Assembly (NCBI GenBank): GCA_003255025.1
Contig: QANY01000261.1
Span: 1-64,000 of the forward strand
Source of the DNA: Datisca glomerata
Taxonomy: Eukaryota > Streptophyta > Magnoliopsida > Cucurbitales > Datiscaceae
Direction of reading: 5' to 3'
Length of the DNA stretch: 64,000 nt
The translations under genes and the position numbers were made by a program. The notes under the pieces are model-generated. The model saw only the letters and a list, made by a program, of their open reading frames with translations, made no database searches and was not told where the DNA came from. Every line of letters starts with the position of its first letter. Within the stretch, counting starts at the first letter, position 1. Positions 22,765 to 35,885 of this stretch are shown here, piece by piece.

Positions 22765-24265
22765 TGTTGGTCATCGGGTGCGTGCGCGGGAAAGGTGTTG
22801 CGCGTGGCCATTTTAAAAATTAAATTTTTAATCAAATTGAAACTTTCAATAAAAAATCGTGCAACGCTACGATAGCCAAAAAATTATTTTTTAATTGAAA
22901 ACTCATTTTTAATGAGTCAAGATTCATTATATATTTATATATTAAGGAAGCATATACCTCTTGTAGTCTAAATCAAGCATCCTCGCAAAACCAATCGATT
23001 CTCCGTTTCCACGAAATCGTTCCAATGATGAGCAGACTCTGAGATCCACACCAATATCTACCAAGTCAATCCTCAACGCACTAGGGGACATGTGTCGGCA
23101 AGTAGAATATCACGAAAATATTTTTCTGTCTCTAAATATAATTCCAAAATTTATATTAATGTATATATATAACTCAATTAATTAATCACACATAATTATC
23201 TTATAATTATGTACTTGCCCCAGAATAAAAATTCTTTTGTAAGTAAGTCAATTACTTATGTCTTGAAATATTCACACTCTAGACTGCGTAATATAGAGGT
23301 GACTTGGAGACTATGGACCTATAATCTTAAGCTCCAATAAATCAGATTATTAATTAAATTATTTAATTAAATAATCTTACTTATTAATTACATTATTACT
23401 CCACTATAAATATGGAATTGCACTATTAGAGTTTACATTTTGTATTTACAAAGTAGTCTCATGTAGTCCACTGATATAATCATTTTACGTAGTTCTGTCC
23501 TCCAATTATTGGTTTGTAAATTAGAACTTGTCAAAATTATCTATTGATCCTTAAGTACCATTAGTCCACTAATGAATGACTAATTTATAATTTTATTATA
23601 AATTTGAGCTCAATAACCATTCAGTTCCAGAATTAACACTTAACGGAATCAATATACGATCCGTTAGGAAAGCATGGATTCTAAATCTTATAAGATCATG
23701 TTCTCAGCCATCCATATAACTGAATCTCCAAAACAAAAGTCACTAGTCTATTTTCCAAACAAAGCTTAACGAGTGAATCAAAAGATCTAGTAGACATGCA
23801 TAGGAGTTCATGACTACTCAGGATTCAGACTGATCTACATATGATCATTGAATTGATGTGCATTAACTACTTATTATAAACGGCATGTTGATAAAGATAT
23901 TAATTCACATCGGTCCATCATATATAATCTCATTATATAATACATTTTCATTAAGATGTCTATCCACATCAATGATCCGGATATAGATCACATGCATTCA
24001 TAATGCTTAGTGAAACCGTACTAGCAACCATTTATTAAAGATTCCATACTTTAATATGTTGCTGACAATTTTATTCATTATCTATGATCTTAATCCTTCC
24101 ATACTAATACAAGATCATAGTCTCATTAATGAATATGGAATTTTGATATATTTATATAAATTGTTCAACAATAATTTAAAAGAACAATAATAAGAAAAAT
24201 GTAATCCTTATTAAATTTCATATCAAAATGTCAATACATATGCTTTGAGGGCATAACCCACAACA
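22765..24265 (-). repeat. Copia 5' LTR (family A), 1.5 kb, complete ends
   Basis: On the minus strand it starts TGTTGTGGGTTATGCCC (24265) and ends GACCAACA (22765), giving the TGTTG/CAACA inverted ends typical of copia LTRs. A primer-binding site follows. It is the reference copy for the partial LTRs at 17339-17962 and 17963-18441. Only a short leader follows it before the sequence switches orientation, so it is a near-solo 5' LTR. Confidence 0.85.
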
Positions 24266-24589
24266 TTTTTAATGTGATATTTGTAAAAATGTATGATTAT
24301 TGGTAGCGATATGTGTTTTGGATGAAAAATTGTAGTTTATGTTTATGTGCCCGTAAGGTGTTCGAAAAATTGTCACAATAGGGATTATTATTTATTGTCA
24401 TTGCTTTCTTTGATATTCTTTCCTATGTAATACAACTTTCTTCACATACCATTTTCACTGAGTCATGACTTAAATTTTAGTTTCCTAGGATGAGAATGAG
24501 ATTCTTTGTGTGTGTGGTTTTGGGAACACTACACTAGTACTTCAGGTAGATCTGTACACACATTCTTGTGAATGTGCATATGCTTACGG

Positions 24590-25754
24590 TCCTCCTGAAC
24601 CTCATGGCCGCCCAGAATGGCTTGTGCAATTGTATCGATCTACATAATACAGGTACATATGAATTAGTAATAAATAATCAATTGTAATCTAACCAACTAA
24701 TTTTGCAATATTCTAAAATTCTTGCCGTAAAGCTTTTAGGCCCTCATCCCCTTGAAGTTACAAACTTCAAGACTTTTGTAACGACATGGTCGCTCCACAC
24801 CAGCAGCGAAGGCTGGTTCAAGTCCATATAGTCACCAGCACATGCCAACTTCTCGAGATAAAAAAGCTATTACAAAATGAACTTATTAATATATGTGTGT
24901 ATGCTAGCATGCAAAAATAGGACCAATGTACACTAAATCTATTATCTGGATAAATAACAAGCATCTGGTAATATTATCCTGGTGATTCTTTTGATACCTC
25001 GAGACACAATCCATAAAATCTTTGAAACAAACAGATCTTTCTATGGATGACCACATGTGTCTTCACAGCGTGAATCCACGAATGATTGACAACTGGTTTT
25101 GATCGAGGAGATAACAAAACTCCAACGGTGTATAGCACAAACGCTTGCCTCCAATAGTTATCGTCAGACTCCTCAATCAAGAACCTTGATAAGGTGTCCA
25201 CCAAAATATATCATTGGGCGTTCACCCACTTTACCCTTAGATCTTTGACTTCATTCACATCACCATCAAATTGTATCATCTCGCGGTCATCGATGATGTC
25301 TAGTATAGAACTCACATCATCTACCGCCACATTGAATGACGACCCATAGACATTCATTGTGCAGGTGCCTGGATTGAAGCAACCTAATAGTTGCTTCTAG
25401 GAGTTCCTCCTTTGCTTACGGCATTTCATATTCAACAACCCTTTGAATCCAATCTCCACGATCACTCTCCTCGTTCCCTCATCAAAATTTGCAACAAGAT
25501 CCACAAATTTCTCAAGAGTACAGCGTGTGAGAAACTTTTGCTTAATGACATTCCTTATCGGATGGTTAGGACCGGGTTGTTCCGCTCCACCTCCAAGGGC
25601 ATGGATTTCATTATCCTTTGCAGCTAGTTGTTTTCGTTCCTACATATCACAAACTCACTTAAATTATAATCAAAATTTATCAATTTCATGTCATATGAAT
25701 TGTTAAATTAAACATACTTACTTCACTTGTAAGCTTTCCCCTTGAAGCCGTCAT
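24590..25754 (-). pseudogene. Transposon-associated plant gene fragment (Ulp1/DUF1985-like style)
   Basis: Minus-strand, several exons. Exon 1 from ATG at 25754 gives MTASRGKLTSE with a GTAAGT donor at 25721. Exon 2 from 25639 continues in phase (ERKQLAAKDNEIHALGGG) and holds FLTRCTLEKFVDLVANF, GLLNMKCRKQRR, a stop (25397-25399), then FNPGTCTMNVYGSSF, DDVSSILDIIDD, another stop near 25210, and WRQAFVLYTVGVLLSPRSKP. Further pieces at 24600-24860 read LACAGDYMDLNQPSLLV and LYYVDRYNC. The pattern of an RCRKxRR block, FxxxxCxxxxxGxxF and a LYTxGxLLxP segment is what I associate with plant proteins carried by MULE-type elements and labelled Ulp1 protease or DUF1985 family. That link is recall, not a search. 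Two stops make it broken. Confidence 0.45.
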
Positions 25755-25799
25755 TTTAGCACATTCTCTTTCGCACCGTTTTAATTATAAAAAATAACA

Positions 25800-28185
25800 T
25801 TAACATTGTAACAATTGAAATGAAAAATGAAACATTAAATTGATAATCTCATTAATTACTTACAAGAATCCAATAAAACCACTCACTGCATTCTTCATGT
25901 TCACATTTGTGATAGCCATATGAAATAAATGTTAACATCATCAAATTTAGCGTGTGAAAATGTGTTTTTACCATGATCATCCATGATAGTAATTTGTAGT
26001 CGGTTGAGCATCATTTAGTAAGAATTCTAAGGTCATATGTACCATCAAAATGATGTTCATAATGTTATGTTCTTGTATACATTTGCCCCTATTATGTTAT
26101 TAATCAACTTTATGCAATGACTGTTTGAGATAACGAATTAATTGGAAGTGGCATTTATCAACAATCTGAATGAATGATAAACATGATGTGAATGTCAACA
26201 GCTTGCAAAAATCGAGGCAAGATTTCACAAAAATATGGATATGTAAAGAATTTAAAGAATGTAAGAAACTTAGTTGATCTAGTTGCAACATGCTCTTCTC
26301 TAAGTTTTCCATAATTTATCATGTTAAAAGAATCATATTAGTAAATTTTCACCACGTAGGTAAGCTAGTTAAAGACTATATAAAAGTCCAAATCTCTAGA
26401 GTCACATAAAAAAATGGCGTTGATCATGTAATTCTCTCTAAAGTAAGACTTTCTCTTTTATTTGATTGCTTGAAACATTTTTTTATATGAAAATATAACA
26501 TGGTACATTATCTATTCATCTAATAACAAACATACATCTAAAATGACATCGTTTTTATGAAAATAGACTGACCTCAAGTAATATTTACTTTCAACTACAA
26601 TATTCTTTATAGAAACATGAAAAAGGAAAAACATGAGAAACTAGTCTACAAACATATCAAGTTCCATTTGATTATGTAAAACCAATTCAACCTAATGATA
26701 TTGAGAAAGAAATTCTTATATGAGTTCAAATTCTAGAAGTAAATGACTAGCAATGTTGTCAATGCTGACAAGTCTTCCCTATTGATGACCAATAATCAGG
26801 AGGTTTCACCATAAAAAAGTAAGGAGACACTTTTATAGTTGAATCAAAATCTAAAACTTGCATATCAGCATAGAGTAGACGCATCATATTACATTGGCAT
26901 AAACTGAAAGAGAAGAATTAAATTTATTGTAAATAACTCACATCTAATTCACAAATAACTAATCCACACAAAATAGACTCTTTCAATCTAACTCAGAAAT
27001 AACTCAAATATAATCAACACAAAGCAGACTCATCATCTTCTAAAGTCCATAAATTAGGTGGTACAGAAAACAACTGAACTATTTCAAATCCAGAATTATA
27101 TAAATTACAAAGCAAAGCTATATTTTAGAAAATAACAGTCTAGAAGTGAGACCTTATAAACCAACCATAATCAACATACATCAAAAAGCATCTTCATCAA
27201 GAATAAAATCACATATTAAAACCAAAGCAAACCAAAAATTTGATTTTAGATCACTAAGACAATAAAAAAATTCCCAAGACTGAGGAAAGATAAGAACACT
27301 AGTTTAGTCTAAACACTTTCAAAACTTGTGAGCCACTTAAAACCATTAAACTTCAGTCAACAAAGCATAAATCAATTATTTTAGGTTTAATTCAAAATAG
27401 GTTGACGAAGTAAAACAAGCAAAAACTATGAGTTCCTCTACTTCCATGTGATCGTTTCTTTCCTCATCAGTCACCAAACAAACAAAATAAAACTCAGAAA
27501 GAGATAAACACTAAGAAATAATAAAATCCCCAGGAACAACCATTGACAGAAGTAAAATTTGGAAGAGATGAAAATTAACGACTTTAAGTCATATATTAGT
27601 TTTGCTCCCACAAATTCTAGACAAAACTAACAAAAGACAGAGCTCACCTTTGCGTCAACAGAAAGTGCAAAAACTCAATACTTTCAAAGACTGGGGACAA
27701 AATTGGGAAAAAAAACCTAGAAACCATTGCAAGCAAGCTTTAATCGAGCTTTGGGATAAATAAATCAATGTTAAACAGTCTAGGAGTAAAACCCTAGAAA
27801 CCAAGCCACATTCAAAACGAATAGAGGGAAAGAGAAATATCGAGAATGAGAGAGATCGAGAGGGGGGAAGGCCAATTTGAGTTTCAAAGAAGGAAAGAGA
27901 AATACCAAGAATGAGACTGAGAGCAGCTGATAAGGGAAATCCCAGTGGTTGAAAATTGCGTGCCCTAGATGATGCAGAGAGAGCTGAATAAGAGAGAGAG
28001 AGTTGTAGTTTGGTGAAGTTTCAAATGAAGATTGAGTTTGGTGAAGTGAAGCTTTCGAAGGAAGATTGGGGTGAAAATCAAAAGACAAAAATTTAGTGAA
28101 ACTTTCCAAGGAAGATTGGGGTGAAAATTAAAACATAAAAATTTACAACCTGCAAACTATTCATCAAGTTAAATGGTTAAAGACC
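25800..28185. other. Noncoding AT-rich stretch
   Basis: No gene was recognised. It may contain upstream DNA of the minus-strand gene fragment: the region near 27840-28000 is rich in GAGAGA on the plus strand. A diverged two-copy repeat of about 55 bp (CGAAGGAAGATTGGGGTGAA / CAAGGAAGATTGGGGTGAA) lies at 28050-28145. The open frame 27780-28109 crosses this low-complexity DNA and is not called. Confidence 0.5.
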
Positions 28186-28189
28186 CATA

Positions 28190-28825
28190 TGTGCGTGCGC
28201 CGCCATGCGACTGGCTCAACCTGGCCTGGCCTAGCCTTTTTCAGTCCAGATGAAGGCTTTAATTTTTTTGCAAAATGTTTCTCTTAATTTTCTTGGAGAA
28301 TAAGGCTTTGAAACAATCAAAACACTAAACCACTCCAACGTTCAAGTTCAAAATGTACACCATTCAAGCTGCACGTTGGAACTTCTTTGGTTGGAAATCA
28401 AGCAGTTTCAGACGCCCTCCCTCTATAAATAGAGGTTTTTGGTAATGAGCATAACATAGTTCATAACACATCTATGTCCAATACTTTGTAATACTGTTCA
28501 CACACAGTTGTCCTCATTTTCATCCAAAAGAGAGAAAATATTGAGAGTTCTGACAGAAGTTGCGATACTAGTTGTTGTTCCCAACTTAGATTGTTGTATC
28601 CTACAAAGATGGTTGTCATAGTCTCTTGGCACTGAGTGGATGACGAATTCTATCTTTAGGACATTACAAATCTTACAATCCTCAATATGTTGTTGTTTTG
28701 TTTATTTTTTGAGTTGTAATTGTCGATCATTTTTTAGTTGTAATCATCATTTTTGAGTTGTAATCATTCTCAGTATTCAATATATAAACTATTTATGCAA
28801 ACTTCTTGCTCCATTACCACCTACA
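28190..28825 (+). repeat. Copia 5' LTR (family C), 5'-truncated
   Basis: Matches the LTR at 45438-46242 from GTGCGTGCGCC onward to the end. Shared parts include CTATAAATAGAGG (TATA box, 28423-28435), CACACAGTTGTC, TAGTCTCTTGGCACTGAGT / TAGTCTCTTAGCACCGAGT and GCAAACTTCTTGCT. It ends ACCACCTACA at 28825 where the partner has ACCACCAACA. Its first roughly 190 bp are missing, so the left target duplication is lost. Confidence 0.85.
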
Positions 28826-31566
28826 AGCTAAAGAAAGAAACTATAAAGAAAACTGCAATCAAAGTCGTTCATGCTAAGAAACCCAAAAAATTCAAGGGCG
28901 AAGATTATAAACATTGGCAGCTGAAAATTGTGCTCTACCTCACCACTCTCAACCTGGCTTACTTGCTGATAGAAGACTGTCTTGTAACTCCTACCAACAA
29001 ATAAGTGAAGGAGACTGTCTCGACGAAGGAATCTTGGATACACTCAGACTTCCTTTGTCATAACTGCATACTAAACAGATTGGTGGACACACTATATAAT
29101 GTCTACTCTTCATTCAGTACATTTAAGGTACTATGGGAGGCTTTAAAAAAGAATACAAGATAGAGGACTCGGGTACCAAGAAGTTCATAATCGATAAATT
29201 TATGAAGTATAAGATGAATGACAAAACACCATCATCAATCAAGTGGAGGAACTTCTTATCATTATCAATAATCTGAAGAGTGAAGGGATGATTATAAATT
29301 AACCATTTCAAGTTACTGCTATCATAGAAAAATTACCACTATCCTAGAAGGAGTTTAACAGCTACATGAAACACACACACAAGGAGCTGGGCATGGAGGA
29401 TCTCATCATCAGAATGAGGATCGAGAAGGACAACCACAAAAATGATAAGAAGATGATGTATGCCACCTATGGAATGAAAGCAAACGTGGTGGAAGGAGTC
29501 AAGACAAACTAGCCAAATAGAAAGAGCAAGACTTCACCGAGTGATACTCATAAAGGTGACCATGAGAAGCGAATTAAGGATAGTTTCTAGGTGTGTGGTA
29601 AAGCCAGACATAGAACAAAGGAAACCCGCCATAAAAAAGACTAGAACAGGCAACTACCCCATGAACAACATGAAAGGTAACCACGCAATCATAATGGAAA
29701 TTGATTATCTGTGTGCTATGGTATCTAAATTATGCATGGTCGTTGACACCAAAGATTGGTGGGTGGACACTTGTGCTACAAAGCACGTGTGCAGTGACAA
29801 GATCGCATTTTCGGCCTATCAAGAGGTTGAAATTGGAGAAGTTCTCTAAATTGGAAATGCTTCAGAAGCTGGTGTTAAAGAAAAGTGGAAATTTGTGTTA
29901 AAATTAACCTCTAGGAAACAACTCACACTCATTGACGTACTCCATCTACCTGAAATTTGTAGGAGTTTAGTATTTGTATCTCTCATATTGAAAAGTGGTT
30001 TTAAACTTGTATTTGAATCAAGCAAGTTTATATTAACAAAAGGGGGAATGTTTGTGGGTAAGGGGTATGTTTTTTATGGTCTGTTTAGGTTAAATGTAAT
30101 CGCTTCTACTTCTCAAGATAATGAAATAGCATATTCTTCTGCTTATATTGTTGAGTTATCTAATATATGGCATGCTAGACTAGGACATGTTAATTTTTAT
30201 TCCATGCCAAGAATGATTAATTTATAACTACTGCCTAAATTTAACCTTGAAAAAGGAAATAAATGTGAAACATGTGTAGAATCTAAATTTGCAAGCAAAT
30301 CATTCAAGTCTATAGAGAGAACAAATGAATTACTTGATTTAATACATAGTGATTTATGAGATCTTAAATTTACACCTAGTAAAGAAGGAAGAAAATACTT
30401 TGTTACATTTATTGATGATTTTAGTAAATATTGTTATGTATATTTGTTCCATACAAAAGATGAGACTTTGGAGATGTTTCAGACATACGAGTTTGAAGTT
30501 AAGAATCAACTTGGAATGAAGATCAATGTGCTTATATCTACTTCTGATGAATATGTCCTTACTCAATCCCATTATGTAGAAAAGATCTTAAAGAGGTTTG
30601 GGCAATTTGAAAGCAAAGCAGCAGGAACTCCTTTCAACCCAAACTGTAAGTTGAGGAAGAATGATGGAGTTGAAGTATCTCAATTAGAGTACTCACAAAT
30701 AATTGACAGCTTAATCTATATCGTGAATTACACTAGGCTTGATATAGCCTATTCAATAGGAAGGCTTGCAAGATATACAAGAAATCATGTGCGTGATCAC
30801 TGGGATGCATTGGACATAGTACTTAGGTACTTGAAGTACACTATAAACTATGGATTGCACTATTCAAACTATCCACATGTGATAGAAGGATTTAGTGACG
30901 CTAACTAGATTTTTTACATTTTAGAGACTAAGACCATAAGTGGATATGTTTTTACCCTAGGGGGTGGAGCAGTCTCATAGAGGTCAACTAAGAAGACATG
31001 TATCACTCGTTCAACTATGGAATAAGAATTTAAGCTTTGGACTAAGAAGACCTATAAGATATTTCTGTGTGGCCAAAACTTGTGTCGGCAATATGTATCC
31101 ATTGTGACAATATGGCTACGACCTTTAGACCAAAAATAATGTGTATAATGGTATGTCTAGATATATTAGACATAGACATAATACCATTAAGCAGCTGCTC
31201 ACCAATGGGGTGATTTCCATAAACTTTATAAGGTCAAAGGAAAATTTTGCCGATCCTCTGACAAAAGGTTTGTCAATGGAGCTAATAAAGCAAACATCGA
31301 GAGAAATATGACTAAAGCCTATTCAATGAATCATTCAGGTGGTAACCTAACCTAGTTGACTAGAGATCCCGAGATCTAGCTTCAATAGGTAAGCTGGCAA
31401 GAATGATTCACATTGACACACTAAGAAACTCATGGTTTCTTCATGTTCCTATGATGTAAAAATAGTGTGTTGTTTGTCGACGTAAAAGGATATACTTAAG
31501 TATTTAAAGACATTATTATCTTGCTTGTAAGAGGAGTAGTGATAGAATACTCTTATTCCTTGTCAC
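28826..31566 (+). pseudogene. Ty1/copia internal region with integrase-RT deletion
   Basis: Gag: KPKKFKGEDYKHWQLKI and LYLTTLNLAYLLIED, then stops. A zinc-knuckle remnant reads VCGKARHRTKE. Protease: the site reads VDTCATKH (about 29763-29786) where the family has DSGA, so the Gly is Cys. Pre-integrase: WHARLGHVNFYSMP and CETCVESKFASK. Integrase starts with LIHSDL and FVTFIDDFSKYCYVYLFHTK. Then the frame passes from EFEVKNQLGMKI straight into RT C-terminal sequence TSDEYVLTQSHYVEKILKRF. Most of integrase and the RT active site are therefore deleted in frame (open frame 30444-30908). RNase H: TRLDIAYSIGRLARYT, then a broken end. The 3' part continues at 45105 after another insertion. Confidence 0.88.
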
Positions 31567-31571
31567 TTATA

Positions 31572-31909
31572 TGTTGGATCAGGTTTTAAAAATTGAAGAA
31601 AATTAATGAATCACGAACGGTTTGTGGGCAAAATATCAAAAAAATTCATAAACAAATATTTAATCATATTAAATAGAAACACATACAACGATCATACATA
31701 TTTAGATAAACATATCGAGAAGAGATGAAAATAATTTTTTACCTTTTCTTGTAATGGAGAATTTTTTAATTGGCAATATCCAATTTATTGCCTTTCGTTC
31801 CTCGTTCTTGAGATTCGCATAACTTCAATCGATCTTCACACTAACAACCATTCGTAAGATTCAAAAGTATGTCTCACAAGGATATTGTCAGGAATAGAGT
31901 ATGAGCTCT
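31572..31909 (-). repeat. Copia 3' LTR, distal part (family B)
   Basis: Begins TGTTGGATCAGGTTTTAAAA and aligns with 43286-43583 (CACGAACGG / CACGAATGG, ATTTAATCATATTAAAT, TCAATCGATCTTCACAC, GGAATAGAGT). It stops at a TCT that is repeated at 36604-36606, across the CACTA insertion. Confidence 0.88.
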
Positions 31910-32194
31910 GACTACTACAAAAATAGGATACAATGATAGCCACATATTTAGTACAATGACAGTTTTGCAAAACCCGTCAAAGGAAAAAGGTGTTGGGTGA
32001 GGTAATTTTGATAATATGACATCTTTTATTAATTGTCATAAATTTCTTACCTACGATGACAGTGTAAAAATAAATCGTCATCAGTTTATAGTATAAAAAA
32101 CTCACTTATTAGCCAAAGTTCATTTTATTTTTGAAAATGCCATCTTATTTAAGCCACCCTAATTTCAACTTTTACACTTCTTTTTCCCTTTACA

Positions 32195-32270
32195 CATCTC
32201 TCTCTCTATCTATCTCTCGATCTCTCTTGATCTCTATCTCTCTCGCTCTCAATCTCTTTTGAATAGTAGT
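32195..32270. repeat. CT-rich low-complexity tract
   Basis: TCTC/TATC repeats just inside the left part of the CACTA element, downstream of TTATTTAAG (32142). CT-rich tracts like this are frequent in plant 5' untranslated regions. A similar tract lies at 1490-1590 in the other CACTA element. Confidence 0.7.
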
Positions 32271-33638
32271 TAGAGAGGAAAAATTTGTCGGGATCTTGAA
32301 GGAAAATGGTGTCTTTGGCGATGGGTTGAGCTTTGACCAAGGTGCTATGCCTTGGCTTTCGTCACTTTGAGCATTGACGACAAGTGTGAGTTCTTGTACC
32401 GTAACCCTAGCACGGATCGTTGGGAGAGATCTATCATGGTACGTTAATTTTTTGGCATTTTATCTTCTTAAATTTGTCTAATGTGCTTCTGGTACCGTAA
32501 CTCTAGTATTGTGCAACCTCTGGGGTTAAGAATCAAAATGTCTAAGGCTGTTTTTTGGATGTCGTAATTGGATTCTTATGGATTTTGACTTAATACCCAA
32601 TGTTCAAAAACTGTAATTTTTATTGGCAAGTGAATTTAATCTCTAATTTCTTATGATGGTATTGTCCTTTTTTGTGAGAGAAATAGTTAAGTAGTAACTT
32701 TACACCATCTATAAATAATTCACTTACTTGTAGAAGGGTAAGAAAAATCTTGGTTTGCACATATTTTTCTAGTCTCCTAGGTTGCTGTGAAATGGACTTA
32801 ACATTTTGTATGGATCATTCGCTCATCCTTCGGTGGGAGAATAACCTAAAACCAAATTATGCATTTATTTTGCCTATCAAGCATAAAACACATATTATGT
32901 CTATCATTTTCTACTCTATTTAGTAAATTAGTTTTGATCCTCTTGTTGATGTAAAAGTTCTTGGATGAAATTCATCAGCAACGTGGATCACTTCCTAGTT
33001 CTCATAATCCTACTATGGCTGGTGCTTTAACTCGACTTCAGAGATGTGCTTTCAGTGGGAGTTGGAAGGTATTAGTTTTCAGTTGATAGGTGTCGTTCAT
33101 AATTATGCGCTTATATGCTTACGCCCATTTTGTATTAAACATGATTTGCTCTTCAGCTCTTGATGAAAGGTAGCAAACTAATGCCTGATCATTAAACAAT
33201 TTCTAACTAATTCCTTGCACGATTATTTCTTCACTGTACTGTATGTAAAAAATATTTTCTCTCTCTTTTTTCTCAAGGTGGGGGTGGTGTGGATAAAGGA
33301 GGGAACATAAGATATTTCCCACTTCTTTTGCTATGTTGTTCACGTCTTTTGTTTTAGTAGCCTTTTGTATTTATACACGTGGGAGTTTGGAAGTTTGATA
33401 GGACTATCCATGTTTATTTATTTTATTTTTTTGGCAGGGGTGGGGGTACATTATATGGTTTTCTTTTGGCTCCATGCTTATTCACCATTTTTTAAGAAAT
33501 TGTGTCATGTAATTTTCCACATTATTTACCACTGCATCAACATTCTATATGAGCACCATAATTATCTACCATTCAACTGAAGTTAGATGAAATGTCTGAA
33601 CTTAGTAATCGGGTTATCTTTTCATAATCACTATTCAG

Positions 33639-34720
33639 CTACGACTAGTGGCTACTCAAGCTCTTACGACAATGGAAATCAGGTCGGGAGAGCCATATAG
33701 GCTAGAGATTTATGAGTTCTTAAATGCTTTGGCACATGGTGATATGCAGTCTTAAATTTCAGAGATGCGTCTTAGTAATAGGGGATCAAGGAGCCAGTGG
33801 TTCAAGTCTTGGAGTTTTGATATGTCCCATGATAATGATTCTTTATGAAAGTTATAAAGCACAAGATGACTTGATCAAGTTATATTATTTCTTTATTTCT
33901 TCTTCAGCCTTTCTCTCTGTCTCTCTGTTTTTTTTTTGTTTCTTTTTCCAAATTCTTATTTTGAAACTCATGACTCCTTTTTGTCTATTCTTTTCCTAAT
34001 TCCTTTTTCTTTTTAAAAAGTCTTATTTCTAAGCCTTATGAAAGGTTCATTTCTGGATGAGCATAGAAATACCAAATCATGACAATGCTAAAAAATAATG
34101 GGCAGATGGAGAGCTCAAGAAAATATACGAGTCCCATGAGAGATTGCTAGATCTGTGTTCACTATTTTGCCAGAGAAACGTATCTACCGCTTGGGCCATA
34201 AGGTAAGCATTTTTCAGAACATTTTCCTCTAGTTCATTATAACATTGCCTTCATTGCTGCCAGCCAGCCACTAACTCCCTAGGCTGTTCTAGGTTGAATT
34301 TCATGTTCTTTTCCCCTCTCATCCCCCCGCCAAAAGAAAACAGATTTCAAAGATGCTTTGACAATCTTGAGGGATTTGAATAAGTTGCATGACATGGGCT
34401 AAAGTTGTTGAAGTCCATCAAAATAAGTAGCTCCACTAAATACCTAAGCTACTTCTCTTTTTGGTACTGACCTTCACTTCTGATTGAAATGTTGTGGAAG
34501 TTCAAAGCTTATTGGCATCTATCGTACAACACAACATAAGTGCATCAGCTGGATTGAATGATCTCGCTGTTGCTACTGGAATTTTTCATCTTATTTATGA
34601 ATCCAATCCACCAGCTATTGAGACAGATACACTTGATGATGACTTAGTGAATGCCTGGGCTGCAAATCTTGGTGACGATGGCTTGTTGGGTAACAATGCA
34701 CTAGCATTCAATGGAGTAAA
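33639..34720 (+). pseudogene. SWEETIE: Captured SWEETIE C-terminal exons
   Basis: Three exon-like blocks match the C-terminal part of the plant HEAT-repeat protein SWEETIE. Block 1 (33639-33879, after ATTCAG): RLVATQALTTMEIRSGEPYR then LEIYEFLNALAHGD, a stop in place of Gln, a 1-bp frameshift, then DQGASGSSLGVLICPMI and AQDDLIK. Block 2 (about 34066-34202, before GTAAGC): NHDNAKK, a stop, then GELKKIYESHERLLDL. Block 3 (about 34500-34720): KLIGIYRT, a frameshift, HNISASAGLND, AVATGIFHLIYES and DTLDDDLVNAWAANLGDDGL. Introns are kept, so it came from genomic DNA. The order is collinear with the family. The natural protein is over 2000 residues, so this is a small 3' piece, disabled by stops and shifts. 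It lies inside the CACTA element. Confidence 0.85.
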
Positions 34721-35777
34721 TCCTTTTTTCCCTATACCAGCTTGTAAATCTGATCTTTTTCCTGAACAATAATATACCCATTGAAACCATGTGATTATGC
34801 TCTAATTGTTCATTGTCCCCCCCCCCCACTTGCATGTAATTTGATTACATGAAATTGAATTTTTTTTCTGATGGAAGAAAAATAATTAGACTTGTGCATG
34901 GTATACTTAGTCTCCTTCTTTTTATCTCTTTATGCTAGGTTCAATATGCTATGCCAAAAAGAACCTTCTAGATCAATATTGTACATTTAGTTCACAATCT
35001 TATACTCCTCTGATTCTCATGCATTTGACTATTCAAATTTGTATTAAATTCAATGAACAAGAAGCTACAACAGCAATAAAGCATGAAAAAAATTGAGAAT
35101 GAGTTCTCGGGAATGGTGGTGGAGCTTATCATAACAGTGAAGAGATTCAACCAATGATCTTTTGATAAACTTATCTATGAACAAGGGAGCTTTTGTCATG
35201 CAGTGGCCGATATGATACCGTGGGTACTTCAAATGTGTGTGGTATACCCATTGCCTATTACAGCGATTAACTACCAAAGAGGCAAGTTATTCTTCAATTT
35301 TAAAGTTATGTTTCCTTTATGCGTACTTGTTGAATTGCACAGTTAACTACTTTGTATAGCCCGTTGTATTTAAATTCATTTACTTCAACCACCTTCTGTT
35401 CTATATTGATTTTTAAATTGTGAAAAAATGGTTTAGGAGTAAGTAGTTGTCAGCTATGAAAGACTGAAAGACCTCTTTATTGTTTCTGAGGGCTGGAAAC
35501 ACTATGAAGCAATGCGTACGTAATATTAGTAATCATCTATATTTCTTACTAGAGCTTGAAATTTTGAATATCTCCAACGTAAAAAGTTTGATATGTTCTA
35601 TCACAAAAAGGATCTCTCTTAATTAATCTTTAAGATACAGTTCACATTTAAGCCTTCTATGTAGTAAACTAATTTGAAACTTTTACTTTAAGTTTATGAT
35701 TCAAAATTTGGTTGTTTATGTATGCTCCATCGGCAAAATAATCTAGGATCCTTTATTTTTTTTCTTTTTTTAAACTT

Positions 35778-35849
35778 TAGATGACGGGGATTCCCCGTCA
35801 TCTATGTTCTTTTGGTGGCAACTAAGATGACGGGGATTCCCCGTCATCT
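35778..35849. repeat. Palindromic CACTA subterminal repeats
   Basis: GATGACGGGGATTCCCCGTC with flanks forms a perfect palindrome with 13-bp arms at 35778-35804. A second copy with 12-bp arms lies at 35825-35849, and a half copy follows at 35872-35887. Single ATGACGG / CCGTCAT motifs recur at 36440-36585. Repeats like these are the expected transposase-binding sites of CACTA elements. Confidence 0.85.
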
Positions 35850-35885
35850 AAAGTCTATGTGTAGTAACTTAAATGACGGGGAATC

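Noticed and set aside
27780..28109. 109-codon minus-strand frame
   Set aside because: Crosses GA-rich low-complexity DNA and a short diverged repeat. Composition is biased to Ser, Leu and Phe with no recognisable domain.
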